Below are positions 35,769 through 46,754 of a DNA stretch of 64,000 nucleotides, piece after piece. The stretch's first letter is position 1, and each line of letters begins with the position of its first letter. The stretch spans positions 558,001 to 622,000 of the forward strand of contig JAGMVK010000005.1 of NCBI GenBank assembly GCA_020747065.1. The letters are read 5' to 3'. A program made the translations under genes and the position numbers. The notes below the pieces were generated by a model. It ran no database searches. It saw nothing but the letters and a program-made list of their open reading frames with translations, and was not told the origin of the DNA. This stretch comes from Cadophora sp. MPI-SDFR-AT-0126. Its lineage: Eukaryota > Ascomycota > Leotiomycetes > Helotiales > Ploettnerulaceae.

Positions 35769-36656
35769 ATCTGCGGTAAAGGACCTGAGACGACCCGGAG
35801 AGTAGGGAGAATAAGGTTGTTGGTTGCGCTGACTATGACAGCTTTCGGAGCGTTGCGAGAGAAGAAGTGTTGGTGGGTGGTTGGTGGGGTAGTTTGCGGC
35901 TCTAAGGGAAGATGATCCGCCGGAGGCGTTGCGTTCGTTCAAGGATTCGAAGCTCTGCCGTGAATACAATGCCGGTGAGTTCGTTTACTGTGCCTGAATA
36001 TGCACCTCAATGCAGAAAAATGCGAGAGTGGTAAAGTCCCGGTGTGTAGATAATATTGAGTCGCGAGAACAGAAGACGAACTTACTGAACAAGTGACCGT
36101 CTGTGCTTACATTTTAAGGTGTAGAAATGATGTCGCCAGAAAGCCACGAGTGTGGCTGAGCCAGCTTCTCCACGCGGACTTTATCGTAGGCCGATGGTCG
36201 TCCAGACCAGACTTCGCTCCAATCCGAACTTCACTTGACAACTTCCGCGTACTCACGCAGTTCAATTACACCACGAACTTCACTTGGCTTTGCCTCCATC
36301 CACGTACTCTGCTTTCCACTCTGTCACTTCCTTCGCAAGAAGTACCTCCAAGCCCGGGCGCCCCCAGCGCACCTTACAACAAAGAAGACTTACCTCCGTG
36401 GAGTGAAACAAGACATCAATCTTCAGCCCCATACCCGCCGAATCCGGTTCAACAACAACTTTCCTCCGAACCTTAATCCTTTACGTACGCAAGCAATATC
36501 CAGACCCAAATTAAAGATTTACCTACCTACAAGTCTAGCTGTCAACCTACGCGCTTGCGCCAATACCCTCTCTTGACAAGCCCATACCCAAATCCTACAG
36601 TACTCAAGTCCTAAGAGGAGAGGAGTCCACCCCAGGGAGACAAGTAGAGAAGCAAA
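35769..36656. other. Divergent promoter region (Ysc84 gene / Sft1 gene)
   Basis: About 0.9 kb between divergent starts. C/T-rich and polyA-containing stretches before 36657 look like a leader. No other feature is supported. Confidence 0.5.
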
Positions 36657-37045
36657 ATGTCCGACGCATACGAACGTGAGCGCCAGAACAACTCGCGGCT
36701 ATCTGAGCTGTCTGCCAAAGTCACGGCATTGAGGGGCGTCACAGTAGACATCTACGATAATGCGAGGGCGCAAGATGTGATTGATGACACGGTTGGTCTC
36801 CCTGTTTCCCTCCCCCAAACCTCTCCCATCCTCTGTTTCGCTTCTTGTACTTGGTCCTGGAGCTGCGCTAAAGATTTGAAATACAGTCTGGCAAGTTCTC
36901 ATCCATGAGCACAAGTCTGAAGGGATCAGCAGGGAGATTGGGACGTATGGCTGCGAGTGGGAATAAGGTCGCTATTTTCAAGTTGAGCGGTATGATTATT
37001 GGGGCGGTGCTGGTGCTGTGGTTTATATGGGGACTGTTTGTCTGA
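36657..37045 (+). CDS. Sft1/Bet1-type Golgi Qc-SNARE
   Basis: Two exons (36657-36791 and 36887-37045) give 97 residues, the usual size for Sft1. The SNARE motif runs from about residue 5 to 60: heptad-spaced hydrophobics in LSELSAKVTALRGVTVDIY and then, across the intron, DDTSGKFSSMSTSLK. A C-terminal membrane anchor follows (MIIGAVLVLWFIWGLFV). It would act in retrograde intra-Golgi vesicle fusion with syntaxin Sed5. Bet1 itself is the main alternative; the short length and lack of a longer N-terminus favour Sft1. The donor GTTGGT is not consensus, but frame and homology need this splice. Confidence 0.88.
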
Positions 37046-37388
37046 ATGGGCAATGCAAGGCAACGGAGGATTGGACATGACAGAATTGGGCACCAAGGAC
37101 GATGATACACGAAGCAGCGAGAGGAGAAAGGAGATACGACTCGGACGTACAGTTGGAGAGGCGGATACCTATTGTATTGTACTGTACTGAGGACATACTG
37201 CAGCATAGCAACGGCGTTGGGTTTGGACAGCGAATCGGATTATTTGTCACCAAATTCTTACCACTACCCCTTTTGGTCTTATATGGACGAATAGGTGTAG
37301 TGTATGCGGAAATCATAGATTGGCAGGTATCTTTCTACCAGAGGAATCCACATGCGATCTACTTTTTGCAATCACCACTCCGCTCGCT
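37046..37388. other. Convergent intergenic region
   Basis: 3' flanks of the SNARE gene and the ArfGAP gene; nothing else is seen. Confidence 0.5.
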
Positions 37389-39123
37389 TTATTCCCAAAC
37401 ATTGGAAAACAGATCTTCACTCGCACCATACGCTGGCTTTGCCTGGGCGGTACCAGCTCCTGGCGTAACAGGAGCAGCGCTGCTCCAGCCTCCGAAATCA
37501 TCGTCTGCGCTCACTTTCGGTGGCACACTGCTTGCTGTGCTGAAACCACCACTTCCTCCCGGGACAATACTTTGGTTTGCCAGTGATGTTCCTCCAGAGC
37601 TCCATCCAAAGTCTCCTGTGCTTGCTGGCTGAGGAGCCGCTTTACTCATTGTAGGACTTGTCTTTGTTGTTGAGCCCCATGCATCATTCGATCCCCAAGC
37701 ATCGTTATTGTTCCAACCGCTCATAGCTGCTTGCGGAGACTGTTGTTTAGGTGGAGGTGCTGGGGCAGGTTGCGAGAGATTGAAGACGGATGAATGCTGT
37801 GTAGTAGGGGAAGCTACCGTGGGTTTAGCAGCTGGCTGTGAAGGCGTAGAAAAGTCGAATAAGTCGTCGAGACCGGAACTTGTCTTCGAGATGGGAGGAG
37901 GGGACATTCCGGGGGCCGAATCAAACGCACCAAAGCCACTCGATGAGCTGAATCCTCGGCTGGGTTGAGCTGGTGCTGGAGCAGGCTTAGTATCAAAGAA
38001 ACTTCCTCCTCCAAGATTGGCTGGCGGGGAAGAAACCTGAGATGGTGTCTTCTGGTGGCTTGACAAGTTGCCTAGGCTTGAGAAAGCTGATTGCTTTGGA
38101 GTTGCCTGCATTGCGGGAGAAGCCTGGCTCGAGAAGCTCAAGCTGCTGAAGGCATCATTCATTCCGCCAAAGCTACTCTGTGTTGGTGGAGGTGATTGCT
38201 GTGGCGATTGCATACCACCAAACGATCCTTGGGAGGCATGAGAAGGTTGCTGCTGAGGTTGTGGTCGAGGAGCGGAGGCATATAGAGATAGGATAGACTG
38301 TTTCAGGTCTGGCCGCGATTGAGCTCCTGTAGTGGGAGCTGCGCTGGCAGGTCGGTTTGGTGGAGGAGCCTCAGTTCCAAAGAAATCCAGTCCAAGTAAA
38401 GAATCCGCGGGTTTTGTCTGCTTCGGAGGAGCTGGCTCTGCTTTTGGAGGTGGTCTTGCTGGGACAGCCGCCGCCGAACTAGCTCTTTGCACTGGAGCAT
38501 CATCTCCAAACAAATCTGGCTGTTGCGTTCTCCTGACTTGCGACGGCCCAGTGCCTTGTCCTGCAGAAGCTCTTTGCGAAGTCGATCGCTCAATAGCATG
38601 CTTCTCCTTGACCAGACTCAGCGGCACATCGTCATCTCCGTCAGCATCGAGGGTCGAAGGATCTGGTATTGGTCCCTCCATAACCCATCTCTTCGACTCG
38701 TACTTGGTCCTGATAAAGTTCTCAATCTTCGACTCCGACGGTACATGCCCTGCTGCCAATTTTGCCTCCCAATACTTGTTCGCCCTTGAGTTCCCCCATT
38801 TCAATACACTTTGTAGCTGCTCGTCCGTCCAGGCATCTAGATCGACGGATTTGACCCTGCTGATATGTGTTCCCATTCCTCGATGAATACCAGAACATCT
38901 TATGCAAATAAAAATACCCAGGTTCCAGCTTGCCCATCTTGGATCTGTGTGGAAGTATTGTTAGTGTGTGAGTTATGATAATGGATTAAAGTAATCTCAG
39001 CTTACGCTTGTTTCTCTTGCAATCCGCACACGTCTTGTTCCCTTCTAATTTCAAGAGACTCTTGATCGTCTGCGTGTTCTGCGCTGCGCGTTCAGCAGCA
39101 GGATTGGGTGGTCTGCGTGACAT
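37389..39123 (-). CDS. Arf GTPase-activating protein (Age2/SMAP-like)
   Basis: Two exons (39123-39006 and 38944-37389) give 557 residues. The ArfGAP domain fills residues 1-130. Its zinc finger is CADC...CIRC, made complete by the intron join (KRNKHPRWASW). The catalytic arginine is expected in the segment CSGIHRGMGTHISRVKS. GNSRANKYWEA follows, as in the SMAP/Age2 family. The rest is low-complexity (Pro, Gln, Ser, Ala) with scattered NPF-like and DLF/DDLFDF adaptor-type motifs; the C-terminus EDLFSNVWE also looks like a coat-binding peptide. It should stimulate GTP hydrolysis on Arf at the trans-Golgi/endosome. Neighbouring genes for a SNARE and an actin-patch protein share the membrane-traffic theme. 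Confidence 0.94.
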
Positions 39124-39514
39124 ATCGGCGCTTGAATGGAATCAAGCCCGGGTGTTATTTGGCAATGCGACGTGAGTGCAAAATTGTGCGAAATTGTTGG
39201 TCGTGGTGTGTCAAAGAGTGGCAGCCGCCTTGATTCCACATCGTCGACATAGCGCAGCCGTCTCAAAGCTGTGGCGCGGGCAGTGCTAAATTGGACCAGG
39301 TCGGACTCTCGGGAGGTGGCTGAAATTCAGAAGGTGGGGTCGAGTTTGGCTGACATCATGATTGGCGGGGGATTGGAAGCTCGAAGTGATATTTGAAATA
39401 CTCCTGCCGCAGTAACTGTGCCACCATAGCATATTCCTAAGACTTTCCTTTCGACACGACAAAAAAATTGAAGCTGATTCCATCCCGTCACCTCCAATTC
39501 TCTATAAGACCTCG
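39124..39514. other. Divergent promoter (ArfGAP / MsrB)
   Basis: A 391-bp spacer between divergent starts holding both promoters. No specific site was identified. Confidence 0.5.
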
Positions 39515-40189
39515 ATGCGCTTTCCAACCTTCCCAACTCTCCTCCGTACATTCTACACCCTCAGCAACTACACTGCCCGTACAGCGACTCAATATAGATC
39601 ACTCCAACCTTTAAGTCGAGGAACAGTTCTCAAGTCAATGCCAACCATCCCATTCCTGTCGAGTCTTTTTGGTACAAGCAGCAGCAGCTCCTCCAACATG
39701 TCTCATCCAGTCCAGAAATCCGACGATGAGTGGCGAGCTATCCTCAATAAAGGTACACTTCCTCTCTTCTTCTCCGAGCATTGAACATCTACTGATAGAC
39801 TATACACAGAACAGTTCCGCGTCCTCAGACAAAAAGGAACCGAAGCTCCCTTCGTCGGCAAATACGACAAGCACATGCCTGAAGAAGGAGTCTACACTTG
39901 CGCCGGTTGCGACGCTCCTCTCTACAAAGCAAATCACAAGTTCAAGTCCGGCTGCGGATGGCCGGCATACTTCGACAACATTCCTGGTGCAGTGACTAGA
40001 CATGAGGACCGTACGCTAGGGATGTCAAGGACGGAAATCGTGTGCTCGAATTGTGGCGGTCACTTGGGACATGTGTTCAAGGGAGAGGGATATGATACGC
40101 CTACGGATGAAAGGCATTGCGTCAACAGTATCAGCATGAAGTTCTCACCAGAGGATAAGGTGGTAGATAAGACGGATAGTAAGGTCTGA
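39515..40189 (+). CDS. msrB: Peptide-methionine (R)-S-oxide reductase (MsrB)
   Basis: Two exons (39515-39752 and 39810-40189) give 205 residues. The enzyme core begins at SHPVQKSDDEWRAILNKEQF and has the two zinc CxxC pairs (CAGC, CSNC), the GCGWPAYFDNIPG loop, and GHLGHVF. The catalytic Cys is in ERHCVNSISMKF. It reduces the R-epimer of methionine sulfoxide using thioredoxin. The first ATG adds about 61 residues rich in Arg, Ser, Thr and hydrophobics (MRFPTFPTLLRTF), which resembles a mitochondrial presequence. Later in-frame ATGs at 39638 and 39698 would give a cytosolic form of about normal bacterial length, so dual targeting is possible. Confidence 0.95.
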
Positions 40190-40718
40190 TGTGGATCTGT
40201 TTTGGAAAGTTGTGGCGTTGAGAGATACCAGGTAGGGGACTTGACTTCAAAGACGGTGTTACGATTATTAGATAAATGGCAATGGCTTTACGAGTACATT
40301 TTCTCCGGTGTATCGTACCTCTTTCAACGATTTTTGACTCCATTCCTTGTTTTTAGTGGAAGTCTGCTGATACAATCTTATTTCATTCGAGTCGGGGCAG
40401 GGAAGATCAATTAAGTATTGTGTATTCTTGAGGCTCTCAACAAGCTGGATATAGCTCTATTTCTATATCTGTCTATCACAACAACAAGCGGAAACACAAA
40501 CTCTTAGGTCAATCATAGTTGTCTGCTTCTAAAGGCATGCCATAAGCTCAACGGTTCATGTTGCGGAACCAAGGGGTCCTACCCCACTTTCAAGTTGTAC
40601 TTAATACTTACTGAAGCATATATGTTGTGCTCGTGTTTGTTACTACCTTTACAGCCACAAGACTTCGAATACGCTTACGACATTTCACTTTCGTAAGACT
40701 TCTTCAAGAATTAGTAAC
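40190..40718. other. Intergenic between MsrB and hydroxyproline dehydratase
   Basis: No supported features. A 70-aa plus-strand ORF at 40202 lacks family signals. Confidence 0.5.
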
Positions 40719-41912
40719 ATGAACTTCCCCATCGATCTCGAGGGCCATCCCCAGATGATCCATTGCGTCGAGATGCATACGACCGGCGAGCCCACCCGAA
40801 TAATCTACAAAGGATTCCCCGACCTAAGTGGAGCGCTCCTAGAGCAACGCGCCTCCGCAAAACGCAGCCACGATAACATCCGCCAGCAGCTCATGCTCGA
40901 GCCCCGGGGTCATTGGGACATGTACGGTGCTGTTCTCCGCCCAGACACAGAACTCGTTGCATCAGGCCAAGCTCATATTGGCGTGCTATTCATGCACAAC
41001 GAGGGATTCTCGACGATGTGTGGACATGCTACTATTGCTCTGGGTAGATTCCTGGTTGATACGCATGATTTGAGTATTTTTCCGAAGAGAGATGACTTAG
41101 TGTATGATGAAGTGGAGAAGGCGACGACGATTAATCTACATGCTCCTTGTGGTGTGGTGAAAATCACTGTTCCGACGAAGGAGAATGGGTATAGGTCGGA
41201 TAGTACGCGTCAAGTGTCGTTTGTGTCTGTTCCTTCTTTTGCGGCTGGGATTCAGATAAACGTACCTATACCAAAGAACTTACGTTGGCCACAACTTGAT
41301 ACTCGAACGAGCTTGATAGCTGATATAAGCTATGGTGGGACATTCTACTGCATAGTTCCCGCCACGGAGCTAGGCTTCCGATCCGCTCTGGCGAAAGTCG
41401 ACATGGCAGCCATGAACAATTCAACACTCTCCCTCAAAGAAGCTATCAATAGCAACTCAGAACTCCAGAAATATCTCCGACATCCTGACTCTGACGAACT
41501 AGGATTCCTCTACTCGGTCATGGCCGTCGACACCAGTATCGGTCTTGCCGCAGAAAACACAGTCGGTGTCGAGACAGGTCTCTGTTTCTTCGCAGATCAG
41601 CAAGTCGATCGCTCGCCTACAGGCGGTGCTGTTGCTTCGAGAGTAGCACTTGCTCACGCGAAGGGACTAAGAAAAATAGGAGAAAGATGGACGTACCACT
41701 CACTTGTGTCAAACGGGTTCGATGGATGTGGAGCATTTGTTGGTTCGGTAGTCGAGGAGCTTGAGCAGCCGAAAGTCGATGGTGGGAGTCAGGCTTGTGT
41801 GAGAGTTAAAGTCGAGGGGAATGCGTACTATACGGGGTTTCACTGTTTCATTGTTGAGGATGCGGATAGAGTTGGTGCCAAGGGCTTTTCGATGAAAGGT
41901 CTGACGAAATGA
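40719..41912 (+). CDS. trans-3-hydroxy-L-proline dehydratase (proline racemase family)
   Basis: A single exon of 397 residues, normal for the family. It has the N-terminal HTTGEPTRI segment, the first catalytic motif MCGHA with Cys101, and the second motif DRSPTGG with Thr301. Proline racemases and 4-hydroxyproline epimerases carry Cys at both positions; a Thr at the second is the mark of trans-3-hydroxyproline dehydratases, which form pyrroline-2-carboxylate. The assignment therefore rests on that Cys/Thr pair. The enzyme would help use collagen- or cell-wall-derived hydroxyproline. No other proline-catabolic gene lies next to it. Confidence 0.93.
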   Translation: MNFPIDLEGHPQMIHCVEMHTTGEPTRIIYKGFPDLSGALLEQRASAKRSHDNIRQQLMLEPRGHWDMYGAVLRPDTELVASGQAHIGVLFMHNEGFSTMCGHATIALGRFLVDTHDLSIFPKRDDLVYDEVEKATTINLHAPCGVVKITVPTKENGYRSDSTRQVSFVSVPSFAAGIQINVPIPKNLRWPQLDTRTSLIADISYGGTFYCIVPATELGFRSALAKVDMAAMNNSTLSLKEAINSNSELQKYLRHPDSDELGFLYSVMAVDTSIGLAAENTVGVETGLCFFADQQVDRSPTGGAVASRVALAHAKGLRKIGERWTYHSLVSNGFDGCGAFVGSVVEELEQPKVDGGSQACVRVKVEGNAYYTGFHCFIVEDADRVGAKGFSMKGLTK

Positions 41913-42319
41913 TGATATATTGGCTTCAATGCCCTGTAATATCAGAGGACATCTAACCCATCGATACCAGTGAGTATTTTCACCCTCCCCTCTCTGCAGA
42001 AATACCTATCCATTTCTCCAAAAGAGCCACTTTTTGAATTGGCATTCCCTCTCACGAACCACAACTGCATAGTCATAGACGAGTTTAGCGAGGACAACAT
42101 GCCAAGTCTTCACTCCACGGGATTGGCAATCACTGCTCGCAGGAGCGCTACTCCAGCGCTGCATCTTACTGAACAGTAAAACTACGAATCGTATTCCTTA
42201 CACAACGCTAAAGGCTATCCCAACGATAAGACAGGCCATCCTAACACCAAAGCCGAGCTGAAGCAACGCCAAGACCGCACCAAGAACAACATCCTCCTCC
42301 AGGTCAATACTCCCTCAGG
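41913..42319. other. Convergent intergenic region
   Basis: 3' flanks of the dehydratase and of the minus-strand gene. No feature is supported. Confidence 0.5.
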
Positions 42320-43498
42320 TCAATACTGATCATATCCATCCAGCGCAATATTAAAAACCCATCGCTTCCCAGTCGGAAACCAATGACATTGATACCAAGT
42401 AACAGTGCGCTTCGTCACCAAAGTCCTCCCTGTCTTCTTGAACTCGTACCGTCTATCCTTCATATCCTTCCCAAGAATTTCCTCGCCCTTCCTGACCAGC
42501 TCCGCCGTAGCCTTATCAGCCTGCTTGCGTCTCTCAGCATCCCAGTCAGGATGATACCAAGTGGGCTTTGGGGGTCGGATGCACACTGTCCATTGGCTAT
42601 TTGTTTTGGGAACGCCAGCGTACCAGTTACTTGGTGGCGGGAACTCGGTGATGGATATGAGTTGTTTGAGTTCCCCTATTTTAGCTATCATTGATTCTTC
42701 GTACTCTTTCTGGAATGGCTCGGCTTCCCATGGGTCGTCCTTTGCCTGTGGCGCTTCTTGTTCCGCGTCGTTTTTACTGCTTGATGCTATTCCTGCCTTG
42801 CAAGATACCCCCGAGACATTGAACTGCCCCATGAGCGGTGCGCGAGCCTTGACACGTCCCTTCTTCGGTTTCGATCTGCCAGTCTTCTCCTGCTCTCCAC
42901 CATGACTGCCCATAGACCCCAAACATTCCGCATCATATTCCTCATCCATATGGGCCTTTCGCTTTCTTTTCCTTGTGCTTGATCCTCTTCTCGTGATAGC
43001 GACCTGTCTCTCTTCTTCCATCTCTGTCTCCGCATCTTCCAGCTTCAATTCCACCTTCTGATCGCCGGTAAATTGAGGGATGCCCTTCCTGTTCGATGTG
43101 CTGTCCTTCGTCGGACTGCCTTTCTTCCCAGTCGAACTCCGCCGTCTTGTCTGAATCATTCTAGAAGCGCTGGGAGCGCGCGGACTGGTATCGACAACTA
43201 TCGTACTATTTGCTTCAGACATGTTTGTTCCATAATTGGGTATACCAAGAAATGCTTCGTCTATGGATTCAGAATCGCTGACTCCGTAAGGAATTTTACT
43301 GGTGCGTTGACTCAAATCCATGCTGCACTTTCCTGATTGGTCTGGATCTGTGACTGGGTGAAGATGGTCTGAGCTAGAAGCAAGGAAAGAGCCATCGACA
43401 TCAGAATCGAAGAATAGTTCTGAGGGGACCTCCGAGCGGACTGATGCGTTGTCGGAGTCAGATATCTCTGCGTCATTTGTGAAGGAATTTGTCTGCAT
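42320..43498 (-). CDS. Hypothetical disordered nuclear-type protein
   Basis: A single open frame of 392 residues from the ATG at 43498. Residues 1-270 are acidic/serine-rich and then basic, with several nuclear-localisation-like clusters (TRRRSSTGKKG, TRKRKRKAH, RSKPKKGRVKAR). The C-terminal 110 residues look folded and Trp-rich: PPPSNWYAGVP, PPKPTWYHPDWD, and TWYQCHWFPTGKRWVF. I do not recognise the family. The charge pattern suggests a nuclear protein, but no DNA-binding fold is evident. Confidence 0.75.
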   Translation of the reverse strand: MQTNSFTNDAEISDSDNASVRSEVPSELFFDSDVDGSFLASSSDHLHPVTDPDQSGKCSMDLSQRTSKIPYGVSDSESIDEAFLGIPNYGTNMSEANSTIVVDTSPRAPSASRMIQTRRRSSTGKKGSPTKDSTSNRKGIPQFTGDQKVELKLEDAETEMEEERQVAITRRGSSTRKRKRKAHMDEEYDAECLGSMGSHGGEQEKTGRSKPKKGRVKARAPLMGQFNVSGVSCKAGIASSSKNDAEQEAPQAKDDPWEAEPFQKEYEESMIAKIGELKQLISITEFPPPSNWYAGVPKTNSQWTVCIRPPKPTWYHPDWDAERRKQADKATAELVRKGEEILGKDMKDRRYEFKKTGRTLVTKRTVTWYQCHWFPTGKRWVFNIALDGYDQY

Positions 43499-44625
43499 AT
43501 TTGGTTCTTATAGCTGCTGTTCTTTGTGGCAGATTTGGAGTATGATGAAGCGAGGCAGAAGATGAGGATGCCGGCAGCGGAGCTATTCTTGCAACGTCCT
43601 GGTGAAGCGTATGTGGGGTTCAAAATTCGAAATGTTGGTATACAGAGATTTTGTACGAGATTTTTCGATACGACTTTTATTTTTCAGACAGTGGTCTAGC
43701 ATCGATGTCAAGTGCCCGGTAGGCGTAACAAACTTTCGAAGCTCTAGCTCTATGTCCTAAATTTTACATCCAGAGGCAACCCCGGAGTCTTGTGCTAGCT
43801 GACCACAATCTAATTTCTACTATTGCTACACGGATATACTCGTTTCATGGTAGACTTATTTCAGTGTTGAGTCAAAAGATGCATCAAGGAATATAGCATG
43901 GTCATATTCAATGGGGTTTATACAAACTTCAATTAGGACTTCAGATTTACGACTATGTCGCTGAACTCGAAAATCCTTGATTCGTCTTTTGGTCTAGACA
44001 ATATTCAGTTGTGGCTCTCCTTCAAAGTGTCACCGTTAGTGTGCATCCAGTCCAGCAGCGGGTCCGAATTAGGGGCAAGTTAAGCGAGGCACAAGACAAC
44101 AAAGCTACCTACTGCACGGTTATGATGTTACTCATACAGATCTTTAGAAGCCATGGCTCTGAACGAGGCTCCTCGGTTTCTTTGGAATTCTATAGAGTGT
44201 ACTCAACTGAACTGAGCGCAAATTTTAGCGTTGAAAATAAAGATATGTCAGCGTGAATGTGTCCCTAGAATGACTGTCAAGAAAGACAAGCTAAACGCAC
44301 CATGAGTCCCGTGAACCAAGGTACTTTCTCAATTACTGTGAAGACTCTAAGAAGTCGTTACGATTCATCTCATCTAGGACCCATGGACGAGCTAATTCGT
44401 GCTTGACGCCTAGCTAAGGTCCTCGGTGTGATGTATAATCTTAACATACTAGCACCCGAGCGGGCGCATGAGGCGATGAGCGTATAATATTTTGCCATTT
44501 GCGTTCAATCCTATTTCGTTCAATACAATCTTTCTGCACGACACGATTTAAGCTTTGGTGAAGAAATAGCATCACAAGATCTCGCCTGAACATTTCAGCA
44601 CGTCGTCGTTTCGTCCGGGAGGCCG

Positions 44626-44657
<32 letters not shown>

Positions 44658-45650
44658 GAATGACAGTAACACGAACATAGCTTCCGAGCATCTCATTTAC
44701 GAGCTCGGCTTTGTTACTTAGAGAGAGAAGTTCGTCTTCCTACAAGAACAGGAGAGAAGACCAGCGTGGGTAGTGCGACTGCGAATCTGCTTGTTCTCTG
44801 TGAAGTGATTCATTGGGTGGATATTGGTGCGGCTATGGAATAAATCGCAATGCAGGTCAAGCCCAATGGAAATGTCTCGATAACTCACCATGTTCGTTCA
44901 GTGATCCTCGAGTTTTAGAAGTCTGGTTAGGATCTTCGATGTCTGGAACGAAGGAATTCTTTTGAGAGGAGGTTCACACCAGAGTGATTAGGAAACGTTT
45001 GACAGGACTTGACGTTGTTCTTTTCTCTCCAGAACTTTGGAGAGAAGGTGTGAGATGCATACAGACCAAGATTAGTGAGGAATTTTTTTGCTTTTCCTAC
45101 GAGTTAGAATCATACAGATTCGTTACCGGTCGAATGGGAGAAAAAGATGTCAAAGAGTGAATTGAGGGTGATAGTGATGGGATGGACAAAAAAAGATTCG
45201 TAGCGACTGAAGGGGCGACTTGCTAGCTTCATTCCACGTATTGCAGAGAACGAGAGTAAAGAACTTTTGGATGCGATGTATGACGCGGTTGGGAAGAAGA
45301 GTAAGGTCAAGTTCACTTGGCCCGTCGTGGAACTGTTCGCAACGAAGCGGTGGTAACAGATAAGCACTTGTCACTTTTCCTGCAATCCTAGGTTCTCCTT
45401 ATCTTATCATGCTACCAGAAACATATTGTGGGAAGTACGACATCTCTCCAGAATTTGCAACGTACACCAGGTCGAAAGAGTGATTGACGCAGCCGTATGT
45501 CTCCTCGCGTATAAATTTTTCCCGTACCGCCTGCTCCCAAACTCCGTCTGTACTCGAAACTCTCTCAGCTTCAAACCCTCGTGGAAAGAGAACTCCTTGA
45601 AGACGCAGCTCCTTCCGGAATCTCAACCTTTCAAAAAGGCTCCCTGCCGT
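43499..45650. other. Gene-poor interval with a G(30) run
   Basis: About 2.1 kb without a supported gene. The only clear structure is an uninterrupted run of 30 G at 44627-44656. Short ORFs at 44011 and 45110-45374 have no recognisable features. Confidence 0.5.
44627..44656 (+). repeat. Homopolymeric G(30) tract
   Basis: Thirty consecutive G residues, preceded by GGCCGC and followed by AGAATGAC. It could fold as a G-quadruplex or be inflated or collapsed by sequencing; its length should be treated as uncertain. Confidence 0.9.
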
Positions 45651-45929
45651 TCAGAAACGCATTCCGAGCTGTGGCACTAGAAAACTCTCCATCTTTACAC
45701 TCGGAGAAATGCCCCTCTCATTTGTTTCAGAAGACTTCTTCACCTGGGCATGGGGCTTCTTCATCGGCCCAGTAAATTGAAGACCTCCACTGAATCCATT
45801 TCCGGGATCTCTTGGCGTGAGGTGTTTATTGTTAAACCCGAGACTAGGGTGATCAGACTTGCCGACTGGGAGAGCTGTCGTAGCTGTGAGAACTGTGGCG
45901 AGCAACATGATATCCTTGATCGCGACCAT
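45651..45929 (-). CDS. Possible small secreted protein (92 aa)
   Basis: From the ATG at 45929 the frame encodes 92 residues. Residues 1-20 form a signal-peptide-like segment (MVAIKDIMLLATVLTATTAL) followed by a polar, Gly/Lys/Ser-rich mature part without cysteines. An upstream in-frame ATG at 46061 would bury the signal sequence inside the protein, so the inner start is preferred. No family is recognised. A chance ORF cannot be excluded, since nothing but the signal peptide supports it. Confidence 0.35.
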   Translation of the reverse strand: MVAIKDIMLLATVLTATTALPVGKSDHPSLGFNNKHLTPRDPGNGFSGGLQFTGPMKKPHAQVKKSSETNERGISPSVKMESFLVPQLGMRF

Positions 45930-46754
45930 ATTGAGTATTGATATCGTGTTGCTCTTTATTTGATAGAGGTGGTGGGGTAAGGTAGCGAGAAGTTCTGAGT
46001 ACCAAAGATCCAGAGAGCTGTAGCAAAAAAACGGTTGGTCTTTGATGGATGGCTGGGGCACTGGGTGTTTTCGAGAACGATAGTATCTTAAATTTTGATA
46101 TCAACAACTCGAACTTCGGGAAAATTGCAGAGGCAGAGTAAGTAATGGTCAATCCGTTGAGGAAGCCTTCATGAGAAAACCCTGGGTTAAATGCGGGGGG
46201 CCTAAGATCTTACGTGCATCTGGCACCCTCGCACTCTTGGCTCCTGGTATCACCGTGTACCAAAGGGGAAAGTCAATATGGTAGCTCGAGTCATCATTTA
46301 GGCAACTGCAAATCTTCATCAAGTATGGGTTTTCAAGCGTGCTACATGAAAGGGTATGGTTATAGCTTGAAATTGAAGATCCGCTTGTTCTTGTGCTAAT
46401 CGTGATTGTTACAGTGGATGTTGCTCGATGGTTCAATAGCTTACTGATAAAACGAAATGCTTTTGACAGTCCTGCTCGCAACTGGACCTTTATTTCCCTT
46501 CTCAATAAGTCTGAAGCTGGTGCTTGAATGTGGTCGCGTAGTAATCGAATACCACGTCACGTCTACTCACCCATTCATCACTTAAGATTAGGTATCAAAG
46601 AGTAACTTTTCATTCGCTGAATCATTGGCTGCTCCGTTTCTCTTCATACAAAACGGTATACAAGAACGTTATGCCCTCAAGACACACCCCAGAGATCAAT
46701 CCAGTTCAAGAGGACATGGATTGGTCTGGTTATCACCTTCCGCCCAAATTTCTC
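45930..46754. other. Intergenic between small ORF and RNA ligase
   Basis: No supported gene. A 118-aa minus-strand ORF (46149-46505) has no motifs and is left out. Confidence 0.45.
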
